Positions 37,888 through 45,747 of a DNA stretch of 64,000 bases are shown here, piece by piece. The stretch is from Wenyingzhuangia fucanilytica. Its GTDB lineage: Bacteria; Bacteroidota; Bacteroidia; Flavobacteriales; Flavobacteriaceae. Numbering within the stretch: position 1 is the stretch's first letter; each line of letters begins with the position of its first letter. The DNA lies in the NCBI RefSeq assembly GCF_001697185.1, contig NZ_CP014224.1, positions 1,426,001-1,490,000 on the forward strand, written 5' to 3'. The position numbers were made by a program, and so were the translations under genes. The notes beneath the pieces were generated by a model. That model was not told where the DNA came from, searched no databases, and was given only the letters and a program-made list of their open reading frames with translations.

Positions 37888-38730
37888 ATGAATAAATTTG
37901 TTTTTATGTTGATGTTTACCTTTTTAGGAACATCAGTAATGTCATCACAAAATATCAATCCTCCGTTAGGTAGAATAGCAGTTGTTGCAGATGGTAATTC
38001 TCCTGATCCTGATGATCTTGGAGGTACAGCAGTGACTTTGGCATTGTTACAAGCTTCAGGTTTGTCTAATCGTTTGGTACACTATTCTCATAGTTGCGAT
38101 TTAGTGGTGATGCACAGAATATCTGAAGCAGCAGAAAAAGAACGTCACGCCATGATGCAAACCGCCTGTGATGGTACTGCAAGAAGGTGGGGAGGTTTTG
38201 ATCATATTACGTTTTTAGACGCCAAATGGCAAACAGATGAAACCATTAAAGATTTATGTAAAGCTATTAATGAATCTACAGAAAATAATCCACTATGGAT
38301 TGTAGAGGCAGGTGAACCTGATATTATTGGTTTAGCATTGGCAGCTACTCCCAAAGAAAAACATCAATATGTAAAAGTAATTACACATCATCCTGCAAAT
38401 GATAACGCTGGTGATTTTTTTACGTGGCAAGAAATTTTAGATTTTGGTGTAGAAGAAGTTCGTATTCCAGATCAAAATACTCACTTAAAAGTAAAAGAGT
38501 CAGAATGGAATTGGGCAATGAATCATTCTGACAATCGTCTTCAGTTTATTTGGTTGATGGGAAAAATGGCTGAAATAGACAATGTAGTTAAATTTCAGAA
38601 AGGTAAATGGGATTGTTCCGATGCAGGAATGGCCTTGTACTGGATTACAGGGGCTACAAATGGAGGATTAAAAGAAGGAACAGTTGATGATGTAAAAACA
38701 TTGTTGCTTAATTATATAGATAAAAAATAG
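37888..38730 (+). CDS. Exported nucleoside-hydrolase-like (DUF1593-like) protein of unknown function
   Basis: A 280-residue protein with a signal peptide (to about SSQ, residue 22). The mature part begins RIAVVADGNSPDPDDLGGTAVTLALL, which resembles the aspartate cluster of the inosine-uridine nucleoside hydrolase fold, and continues with PLWIVEAGEPDIIGLALAAT, VKVITHHPANDN and CSDAGMALYWITGATNGG. Such proteins recur in algal-polysaccharide loci, but I know of no demonstrated reaction. Its place between two sulfatases (36 and 22 bases) suggests a step on the same oligomers. The fold call is moderate and the function unknown. Confidence 0.7.
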   Translation: MNKFVFMLMFTFLGTSVMSSQNINPPLGRIAVVADGNSPDPDDLGGTAVTLALLQASGLSNRLVHYSHSCDLVVMHRISEAAEKERHAMMQTACDGTARRWGGFDHITFLDAKWQTDETIKDLCKAINESTENNPLWIVEAGEPDIIGLALAATPKEKHQYVKVITHHPANDNAGDFFTWQEILDFGVEEVRIPDQNTHLKVKESEWNWAMNHSDNRLQFIWLMGKMAEIDNVVKFQKGKWDCSDAGMALYWITGATNGGLKEGTVDDVKTLLLNYIDKK

Positions 38731-38752
38731 AGGTTTTTAAAATAAATAAAAG

Positions 38753-40198
38753 ATGAAAAAAAGTTTTTTAATTTTTGCCACATTCTTAAGTTTTGGCTTA
38801 GGTTTATATGCTCAAGATCAACCTAATATTGTTGTTTTTTTAGTAGATGATTTACGTCCTGAGTTGGGTTGTTATGGAAATAAAACCATAAAAACACCTA
38901 ATATTGATGCTTTGTCAAAAGACGGGGTAAGGTTTAATAATGCCTATGCCCAAGAAGCTTTATGTGCACCTTCTAGAATGAGTTTATTGTCTGGATTAAG
39001 ACCAGAAAACATCGGGATTTATTCTTTATTTACTCCATTAAGATCTAAACGTAAAGATATTGTTACCATGCCACAATTTTTTAAGGAAAAAGGCTACAAA
39101 ACAGTTAGTGTTGGTAAAGTATATCACCACGGTATTGATGATAAAGAAAGTTGGAGCACTTTAATTCCTAAAGAACCAAATTCTTGGGTAAAACCCGAAA
39201 ATTTAGCATTGATAGACAGTCTTAAAAAAGCAGGAATAAAAAGGAATGGGCCTCCATATGAATGTATAGATGTAGCCGATGATGCTTATAAAGATGGAAG
39301 AGCTGTTAACCATGCTATTAAAATTCTTGAAAATATAAAAAATGATAAGTTTATGATGGTTTTAGGTTTAACCAAACCGCATCTTCCGTTTAATGTTCCT
39401 AAAAAATATTGGGATTTATATGATGAAAATGATTTTGAAGTGCCATTAAAAGAAGCTCCAAAAGATATGTATAGACTTTCTTTAACTCATTGGGGGGAAT
39501 TACGAGCGTATCACGGTATTCCAAAAGAAGGAGTTTTAGATGATAAATTATCAAAAAAACTAATACATGGTTATCATGCTAGTGTTAGTTATACCGATGC
39601 GCAAATGGATAAAGTAATGGATGCTTTAGAAAGATTAGATTTACGTAAAAACACCATGATTGTTTTTATGAGCGATCATGGATGGAAGTTAGGAGAATAC
39701 GGAGCTTGGTGTAAACACAGTAATTTTGAGATTGATGTAAAAGTACCTTTAATAGTAAGTAGAGAAACAAATTTTAAAAACAGAATGACCAATGTAACAT
39801 CAGATGCTTTGGTAGAAAATGTTGATTTATTTCCAACACTTGCAGAAGTTTGTGGATTTAAAAACTTACCAAACTTAGATGGAAAAAGTATTTTACCATT
39901 AGTTAATAATCCAAAATTAGATTGGAATAAAGGAGCTTATAGTGTTTATCCTAAAGGGAAAAATATTATGGGGTTTACGTGTACTGATGGAACTTTAAGA
40001 TATACCGAGTGGTGGGATAATAAGGCTCAAAAAGTAATAGAAAACGAATTGTATTTATGTGAGCAAAATTATATGGAAAGAACTGTAAATTTTGCTAATC
40101 ATTCAAATTATCAAAACGAGGTAAAAAGGATGCAGGCGTTATTAAAAAGACAGTTTCCTTTAAAAAGTAGATCTACCTACCCACAAAATGATAAATAA
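38753..40198 (+). CDS. Iduronate-2-sulfatase-like S1 sulfatase, secreted
   Basis: A 481-residue sulfatase with signal peptide (ending YAQ) and formylglycine site Cys71 in [58 protein letters not shown] and [15 protein letters not shown] are typical of iduronate-2-sulfatase-like members (S1_7 type). This subfamily is common in ulvan loci, where it acts on sulfated rhamnose; here that remains an inference. It ends the unit before the terminator at 40218-40258. Confidence 0.92.
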   Translation: MKKSFLIFATFLSFGLGLYAQDQPNIVVFLVDDLRPELGCYGNKTIKTPNIDALSKDGVRFNNAYAQEALCAPSRMSLLSGLRPENIGIYSLFTPLRSKRKDIVTMPQFFKEKGYKTVSVGKVYHHGIDDKESWSTLIPKEPNSWVKPENLALIDSLKKAGIKRNGPPYECIDVADDAYKDGRAVNHAIKILENIKNDKFMMVLGLTKPHLPFNVPKKYWDLYDENDFEVPLKEAPKDMYRLSLTHWGELRAYHGIPKEGVLDDKLSKKLIHGYHASVSYTDAQMDKVMDALERLDLRKNTMIVFMSDHGWKLGEYGAWCKHSNFEIDVKVPLIVSRETNFKNRMTNVTSDALVENVDLFPTLAEVCGFKNLPNLDGKSILPLVNNPKLDWNKGAYSVYPKGKNIMGFTCTDGTLRYTEWWDNKAQKVIENELYLCEQNYMERTVNFANHSNYQNEVKRMQALLKRQFPLKSRSTYPQNDK

Positions 40199-40217
40199 AA
40201 AAACTGTTGTTCGTTGT

Positions 40218-40258
40218 TACCCTCTTTTTCGATTATGTGAATTAGAGGGTATTTTTTT
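40218..40258 (+). terminator. Terminator after the second sulfatase unit
   Basis: TACCCTCT, an 18-base loop and AGAGGGTA form a perfect 8-bp stem with a seven-T tail. Confidence 0.85.
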
Positions 40259-40506
40259 ATAAAATATATTACTTAAAAAAGTAAAACCCTAGTGAAAATA
40301 AGGTACAGTTATGTAAAATTAAATTACATCAAATAAAAGTAAAGGATGGAGTTTATAACAATTTTGTATAGAAAATCCCATAAATATAGAGTGTGATTCA
40401 AACTACTAAATATGCAATTTTGTAGTTATTTGTTTGTGTTATGTTTGTTTTTTTAGTCTTTTTTTTGTGATTAAATTATTTAACAGGTGTTTTTATTGGT
40501 TTTTTA
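40259..40506. other. AT-rich spacer before the lectin gene
   Basis: I see no reading frame, hairpin or repeat with support in this stretch. The regulon operator begins at its right end. Confidence 0.6.
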
Positions 40507-40551
40507 CAGGACAAATCAGGATAAGAATAATAATAATGAATGATAAGTTTG
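40507..40551 (+). promoter_or_regulatory. Operator-promoter of the PUL regulon, site 5
   Basis: Direct repeat CAGGACA-AAT-CAGGATA at 40507-40523, then 20 bases to a perfect -7 box TAAGTTTG at 40544-40551. The lectin start codon at 40575 is 23 bases further. This is the cleanest example of the full arrangement. Confidence 0.8.
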
Positions 40552-40574
40552 AAAAAACTTAAACATTTATAATT

Positions 40575-41354
40575 ATGAAAAAAATTACTTTAAAAATTAG
40601 TGCTTTTTTATTGCTAAGCATGTCTGCTCTCCAGATACAAGCACAAGCTTTTGTAACAGGAACAACAGGTGTTTATAAAATTAAAGTACAAGGGGAGAAT
40701 CTTTATTTAACTCAATCTACGACCACAGATGCTTTAACTTATGAGCAAGAAAATGGTAGTAGTGATACTCAGTTATTTATCATTGACAATCATCCAGATG
40801 GAGATAATTATTCTATAACTTCTAAAGTGTCGGGGAAAGGAGCGTTAGAAGTATTAGATATAAATGATGTAGCTAGTGCAATAGGGGCAAAAGGTAATGC
40901 AGCAGGTGGCTCAGGGCAACAAGATAAATGGAATCCTACTAGAGGAACTGGAACTCAAATTTTTCTAGAGAGTGATAAAACAGGAACAGCTTGGGAAGGT
41001 TTAGGAGCAAAAAGAAGACTTCAAGATTATGCAGTAGGGGATCCTGTTAAAATCAGTGGTGGTACCCCTGTAGCATTTGATTTTGTGTTTGTAGAAACTT
41101 TAAGTTCAAAAGAATTTAACGTTAGTTCTGTATTTGTTGCTAACCCTGTGGATAATAGTTTAGCTGTTAGCGGATTAACAAATCAAATTAATGAAATTAA
41201 AGTATACAGCATATTAGGTAAAGAAGTTTTAAGGCATAAATTAAACAATCAAAACACTCTTTCTTTAGATGTAAGCGGTTTGGTAAGTGGTGTTTATATT
41301 GTTGTTTTTAGTGGAGAAAAAGGAAGCTTTACCAAAAAAATTATTAAAAACTAA
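40575..41354 (+). CDS. Small secreted lectin-like protein with T9SS sorting domain
   Basis: A 259-residue protein: signal peptide (to about IQAQA, residue 24), a single ricin-type beta-trefoil-like module (GVYKIKVQGENLYLTQSTTTDALTYEQE, TQLFIIDNHPDGDNYSITSKVSGKGALEVLD), and a T9SS sorting domain over the last ~70 residues (VFVANPVDNSLAVSGLTNQINEIKVYSILGKEVLR, GVYIVVFSGEKGSFTKKIIKN). There is no catalytic domain. A similar module sits near the C-terminus of the propeller lyase at 43049. It may bind the polymer at the cell surface. Monocistronic, between its own promoter and a strong terminator. Confidence 0.75.
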   Translation: MKKITLKISAFLLLSMSALQIQAQAFVTGTTGVYKIKVQGENLYLTQSTTTDALTYEQENGSSDTQLFIIDNHPDGDNYSITSKVSGKGALEVLDINDVASAIGAKGNAAGGSGQQDKWNPTRGTGTQIFLESDKTGTAWEGLGAKRRLQDYAVGDPVKISGGTPVAFDFVFVETLSSKEFNVSSVFVANPVDNSLAVSGLTNQINEIKVYSILGKEVLRHKLNNQNTLSLDVSGLVSGVYIVVFSGEKGSFTKKIIKN

Positions 41355-41383
41355 TATTTAGAATTTTAATTTAAAAGTAGTTA

Positions 41384-41415
41384 AAACATTCTTCTTTTTT
41401 TAGAAGAATGTTTTT
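41384..41415 (+). terminator. Terminator of the lectin gene
   Basis: AAACATTCTTCT, a six-T loop and AGAAGAATGTTT form a perfect 12-bp stem with a T tail. Confidence 0.93.
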
Positions 41416-41451
41416 GTGGTAAAATAGATTAAGCCATTTCAAATTTAAATT

Positions 41452-42663
41452 ATGAGAAAAACACCAAAAATAATTTTTTTAGGATTTGTTTTAGTTTGGT
41501 CTATGGCAAATAGTCAAATATCATTATCTAAAAGAGATGAAAATAATTTATCACTTTTAAATGGTACTTCACTTTTAAAAACCAAAGAAAACTTAAACAC
41601 CCCTAAGTTTAATAAAACATATAATGAATTATTAGAGAGTGCAAACAAAGCATTAAAAGAAGGTGTTTTTTCTGTAATGCAAAAAACACAAACACCACAT
41701 AGTGGTACTAAGCATGATTATATTTCTTTAGGACCTTATTGGTGGCCAGATCCTACTAAACCAGATGGTTTACCATGGATTAGAAAAGATGGGGAGGTAA
41801 ATCCTTTAACAAGAAAAGGAAATACAGATTTTGAAACTAAAAGGCAAATGATTCATAATACCAATGTGTTATCGATGGCTTATTTTTTTTCAGGAAAAAT
41901 TCAATATGCCAATAAAGCTTTAGAATTGTTAAAAGTTTGGTTTTTAAATAAGGAAACTAAAATGAATCCTAATTTAAATTTTGCTCAAGCCATTCCTGGA
42001 AAAAATAAAGGGAGAGGTATTGGTATCATAGAATTTTCGAATATCACCGATGTCATTACAGCTATTGAGATTTTAGAGATGAACAAGGTGATGGAGGTAA
42101 AAACTAGTCAAGAATTAAGACAGTGGTTTTCAGATTACCTTCATTGGTTACAGACAAGTGAAAACGGAATTTTTGAAAAAAAGACTAAAAACAATCACGG
42201 AACTCATTATGATGTGCAAGTAGCAAGTATTTTATTGTTTTTAGATAGAAAGGAAGAGGTTAGAGAAGTTTTAGAATCTGTAAAGAAACGTATTGCTAAA
42301 CAAATTTCATCTGATGGAAAACAGCCACATGAATTGGCAAGAACTAAAGCATTATCATACAGTACCATGAATTTAAGAGGGTTTACAGAGCTAGCTTTTA
42401 TAGGAACAAAAGTTGGAGTTGATTTATGGAATTACAGAGCCGAAAATGGAGCTAGTATTATAAATGCATATGAGTTTTTAAAACCTTATGCAAAAGGATT
42501 TAAAACATGGGATTACAAACAAATTCATGATCCAAAGGGAAGTATAAAAAAGTTAAAAGACTTGTTTACAGTAGCAGGAAGCCTATTTAATATTAGAGAG
42601 TATTGTGAAATAGGTAAAGATAAAAATGGAGTAGCTAGCTCCTTAATTTACTATTGTAACTAA
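41452..42663 (+). CDS. Alginate_lyase-fold polysaccharide lyase (PL38-type candidate)
   Basis: A 403-residue protein with signal peptide (to about NSQ) and the (alpha/alpha) barrel of the Pfam alginate_lyase family. Landmarks are HDYISLGPYWWPDPTKPDG, MIHNTNVLSMAYFFSGKIQYANKALELL, RGIGIIEFSNI and NNHGTHYDVQ (Asn248, His249, His252, Tyr253), the last being the likely catalytic centre, followed by QPHELARTKALSYS. Members in PL38 cut beta-1,4-glucuronan. With glucuronic acid as the expected uronate of this locus, a glucuronate-specific lyase fits better than an alginate lyase. It is the first gene of a lyase-rhaM-lyase unit; no regulon operator precedes it. Confidence 0.8.
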   Translation: MRKTPKIIFLGFVLVWSMANSQISLSKRDENNLSLLNGTSLLKTKENLNTPKFNKTYNELLESANKALKEGVFSVMQKTQTPHSGTKHDYISLGPYWWPDPTKPDGLPWIRKDGEVNPLTRKGNTDFETKRQMIHNTNVLSMAYFFSGKIQYANKALELLKVWFLNKETKMNPNLNFAQAIPGKNKGRGIGIIEFSNITDVITAIEILEMNKVMEVKTSQELRQWFSDYLHWLQTSENGIFEKKTKNNHGTHYDVQVASILLFLDRKEEVREVLESVKKRIAKQISSDGKQPHELARTKALSYSTMNLRGFTELAFIGTKVGVDLWNYRAENGASIINAYEFLKPYAKGFKTWDYKQIHDPKGSIKKLKDLFTVAGSLFNIREYCEIGKDKNGVASSLIYYCN

Positions 42664-42679
42664 ATAAATACAAAAGATT

Positions 42680-42994
42680 ATGCAAAGATTAGCTTTTAAA
42701 ATGAAGTTGAATAAAGGCCAAAAAGAAACGTATAAAAAAAGACATGATGAGTTGTGGCCAGAACTTAAAAAGCTCTTAAAAGAGAACGGAGTTAGTGAAT
42801 ATTCTATTTTTTTAGACGAAGAAACAAGTACTCTTTTTGCTTTTCAAAAAATTTCTGGTAATGGAGGGTCTCAAGATTTGTCAAGTAATCCCATAGTAAA
42901 AAAATGGTGGGATTTTATGTCTGATATTATGGAGGTAAACTCTGATAATTCTCCTGTTTCTATTCCGTTACAAGAGTTGTTTTATATGAAATAG
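42680..42994 (+). CDS. rhaM: L-rhamnose mutarotase
   Basis: A 104-residue cytoplasmic protein without signal peptide. It matches L-rhamnose mutarotase along its full length: MQRLAFKMKLNKGQKETYKKRHDELWPEL with the active-site Tyr/His region, SIFLDEETSTLFAFQKI, and VKKWWDFMSDIMEVN. It interconverts alpha and beta anomers of L-rhamnose before isomerisation. It is the only cytoplasmic sugar-metabolism gene in the window and the most direct evidence that free rhamnose is the product. It follows the upstream lyase by 16 bases. Confidence 0.95.
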   Translation: MQRLAFKMKLNKGQKETYKKRHDELWPELKKLLKENGVSEYSIFLDEETSTLFAFQKISGNGGSQDLSSNPIVKKWWDFMSDIMEVNSDNSPVSIPLQELFYMK

Positions 42995-43048
42995 TATAGA
43001 GCTTTTTAACAGTAATTAATTTTACGCCAATAAATTAAATATAATAAA

Positions 43049-45499
43049 ATGAAAAAAAAATATTTAAAGTTTATGTATGGATTTAAATCCATGCAATTAT
43101 ATCTTATACTTCTTTGTGCATTTATTTCACATGCACAGGTTGTGTTAGAAAATGAAATAAAAATAACAGATTTCGGGTTACATTTTGATGGATCAAAAGT
43201 TACTAGTGGAGCAACAAATACTGGAGATAGTTCTCCTTATGACTATTATTTTGGTCGAAATATTTCAGCACATGGAGATTGTATAAAAACATATAATGAA
43301 TATGTTTTTATGACATGGTATCGTGGGGGTAAAGACGATCGTCATGTGATGCTAACACGATATAATACAAATACAGGAAGTCAAGTAACTGTTGAGTTTC
43401 CACATAGGCATACAGGTTATCAAAATAAATATTGGATAGGAGAATCTCATAACAGCATAGCCGTAGCAGTTAGTCCTATAGATGGCACAATTCATTTATT
43501 ATATGATATGCATGCATATAGTAACACAAGACCTTCTGATGGTAGTTTAAGTAATGACTACTTTAGATACTCTTATTCTGTAAAAAATGCAGCATCTGTA
43601 CCTGATGGAGAATTTACTTTAAATCAATTTGTTCAAAATAATACAGGAGGGTACAAACATTTAAGTTTAAATGGAGGAGAAGATTATACCAATTTTGCAG
43701 CTTTAACTTATCCACAATTTTTTCTAAACGATGCAGGTGATATTTTTATGTATATGAGAGAAGGAGGGAATAATAATGGTGCATATAAATTTTCAAAATA
43801 TGATGCTACTACTTCTACATGGTCAAGTTTTACACACTTTAATGTTTTAAATGCTAAAAATCAATCTGGGATAGATTACAATTGGGGACTTTACGGAAAC
43901 ATGAAATATGTAAATGGAAAAATAAGAATTGGTTTTCAAAGAAGATTGGCTAATAATAATGATAAATACCAATATCAAAATGGTGTATATTATGCCTATT
44001 CAGATAATCAAAATGGTACAAATGCGTGGAAAAATCATCAAGGTCAAAATATTTCTTTACCTCTTTATGATGCTGATTTAATTAAAGTAATGGAACCAGG
44101 TGATTATGTGCAATCAACGGAAGCAAATAAAGTTTACATTGTTGGTGATTTTGATTGGACAGTTACTAATAATGGAGATGTACATATTATTAGTAAGGTA
44201 AAAGACAATCAATACAATGTAACTAAATATTTACACACCTATAAGCCTGCTGGTTCTACTGATTTTATTACTACTGAAGATTTTTCAAGAGCCACTTCAA
44301 TTTACACAGCTGGAGATAATATATATATTATTGGTTTAACCAGTGCTGGTCGTGTTTTTGTAGAAAAGGCAGAAGGGGGAACTAATAATTTTACTAGAGT
44401 TTATGAAGCTACCTCAGGTAGAACTTTTGATCATGGTAGAGTGCATATTGCTGATGGTAAATTGTATTATTACCTTATGGAGGATAGTTCTGGTGATGCA
44501 CGTCCTTTATATCTTCAGATAGTAGATTTAGATATTCATCAAGATCCTTTTAGAGTTTCTTTAACATCTCCTACTAGTGGGGAAGTTTTTGAGGTTGGTG
44601 AAACTGTTCAAATTTCAGCAAATGCTATTGATGAAAATAATGGTATTTCTAAAGTTGAATTTAGGGTAAACGGTTCTTATCATGGAGAGGATAACACAGA
44701 ACCATATACTATTAATTTTATTTCAAATACAGAAGGGGATCAGAGCATACAAGCCGTAGCTTATAATACAAACAATGAGACTGTAAGTTCTGCTGAAATC
44801 ACCATCAATTTTAAGATTCATGATCCTACAGATTTAACCAATGATGTTTATAAGTTAAAAAATGTGGCTACAGGAAAATATTTAACTTCAGATGATTCAA
44901 ACCTTATAGGAAGTGATTCTGGTGATGGAGTCGCTAAAGAGTGGGAGTTTGTGAATGCTGGAACAGGGGATTTTGTCAACATCAATAGTCGTACAAGTAA
45001 GGGGGTTTTAAGGTTTACTGGAGGTTCTGCAGGAACTATGATTAATACATCTTTTTCTCCTCCAAGAACAGATACTGATAAAATATGGACCGTTCATTAT
45101 CATCAAGCAGATGACAATTATTCTTTCGAAACTAATAATGTAAATAGGTATTTATATCACGATGTAAATGAAGGAATTATTCATTCATCATCTTCAGATA
45201 ACGGAAGTAGATGGGTTTTAGAATCTACTTCAGAAGATTTAAGTACAGATGATGTTCAAATAAATAGTATTAAAGTATTTCCAAATCCTGCAAGTGAAAG
45301 TTTTACGATTTCTTTTAAAGGAGCAACCAATGCTAGTGTAATAATTTATAATATACTTGGTGAAACTATATATAAAGAGGTAACCTCTAACCAAACCATT
45401 ACAATAAACAATCATGACAGGTTTAAACCAGGAGTGTACTTAATTAGAATTGTAGGAGATTATCATAAAGTGTTGAATACTAAATTAATTATAGAATAA
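43049..45499 (+). CDS. BNR_4 seven-bladed propeller lyase (PL24/PL25 ulvan-lyase type) with lectin and T9SS domains
   Basis: An 816-residue secreted enzyme. After a signal peptide (to about SHAQ, residue 30) it has a BNR_4 beta-propeller with the conserved stretch YVFMTWYRGGKDDRHVMLTRYN, EFPHRHTGYQNKYWIGESHNSI and IHLLYDMHAY, to about residue 490. This matches the ulvan lyases of PL24/PL25, where His and Tyr in these strands are catalytic. Then come an Ig-like domain (SLTSPTSGEVFEVGETVQI), a ricin-like module (DVYKLKNVATGKYLTSDD to RWVLEST, about 600-725) and a T9SS sorting domain (SIKVFPNPASESFTISF to the end). It would cut the polymer at or outside the cell surface. The PL24 versus PL25 choice is open. 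Confidence 0.85.
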   Translation: MKKKYLKFMYGFKSMQLYLILLCAFISHAQVVLENEIKITDFGLHFDGSKVTSGATNTGDSSPYDYYFGRNISAHGDCIKTYNEYVFMTWYRGGKDDRHVMLTRYNTNTGSQVTVEFPHRHTGYQNKYWIGESHNSIAVAVSPIDGTIHLLYDMHAYSNTRPSDGSLSNDYFRYSYSVKNAASVPDGEFTLNQFVQNNTGGYKHLSLNGGEDYTNFAALTYPQFFLNDAGDIFMYMREGGNNNGAYKFSKYDATTSTWSSFTHFNVLNAKNQSGIDYNWGLYGNMKYVNGKIRIGFQRRLANNNDKYQYQNGVYYAYSDNQNGTNAWKNHQGQNISLPLYDADLIKVMEPGDYVQSTEANKVYIVGDFDWTVTNNGDVHIISKVKDNQYNVTKYLHTYKPAGSTDFITTEDFSRATSIYTAGDNIYIIGLTSAGRVFVEKAEGGTNNFTRVYEATSGRTFDHGRVHIADGKLYYYLMEDSSGDARPLYLQIVDLDIHQDPFRVSLTSPTSGEVFEVGETVQISANAIDENNGISKVEFRVNGSYHGEDNTEPYTINFISNTEGDQSIQAVAYNTNNETVSSAEITINFKIHDPTDLTNDVYKLKNVATGKYLTSDDSNLIGSDSGDGVAKEWEFVNAGTGDFVNINSRTSKGVLRFTGGSAGTMINTSFSPPRTDTDKIWTVHYHQADDNYSFETNNVNRYLYHDVNEGIIHSSSSDNGSRWVLESTSEDLSTDDVQINSIKVFPNPASESFTISFKGATNASVIIYNILGETIYKEVTSNQTITINNHDRFKPGVYLIRIVGDYHKVLNTKLIIE

Positions 45500-45526
45500 G
45501 TTTTAACCCATAATTTACTTCATATT

Positions 45527-45561
45527 AATCATCCAGTTTCATTTAAGCTGGATGATTTTTT
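45527..45561 (+). terminator. Terminator after the lyase-rhaM-lyase unit
   Basis: AATCATCCAG, an 11-base loop and CTGGATGATT form a perfect 10-bp stem with a T tail. Confidence 0.9.
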
Positions 45562-45670
45562 GTTTGATAACTAAGCGTTTTTGTACTGTTAGGTATTATT
45601 AATAAGTAAAAACAACACCTCTATTTTATTATAAAAACACAGTATAGTTTCAGGTGTTATGAAATTTTGC

Positions 45671-45715
45671 CCATGCAATACAGGACAGAAAATTTAGAGA
45701 TGCTAATTAACTTTA
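45671..45715 (+). promoter_or_regulatory. Operator-promoter of the PUL regulon, site 6
   Basis: Direct repeat CCATGCA-ATA-CAGGACA at 45671-45687 (left half weak, right half perfect), then 20 bases to TAACTTTA at 45708-45715. The start codon at 45748 follows 32 bases later. It precedes the longest unit of the window, seven genes to the right edge. Confidence 0.7.
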
Positions 45716-45747
45716 TCTGTTGGATAAAATTAAAATAATTAGAAAAG

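Noticed and set aside
45581-45620. GTACTGTTAGG as a further regulon operator
   Set aside because: There is no second heptamer at 10 bp and no -7 box at 20 bases; the proper site lies at 45671.
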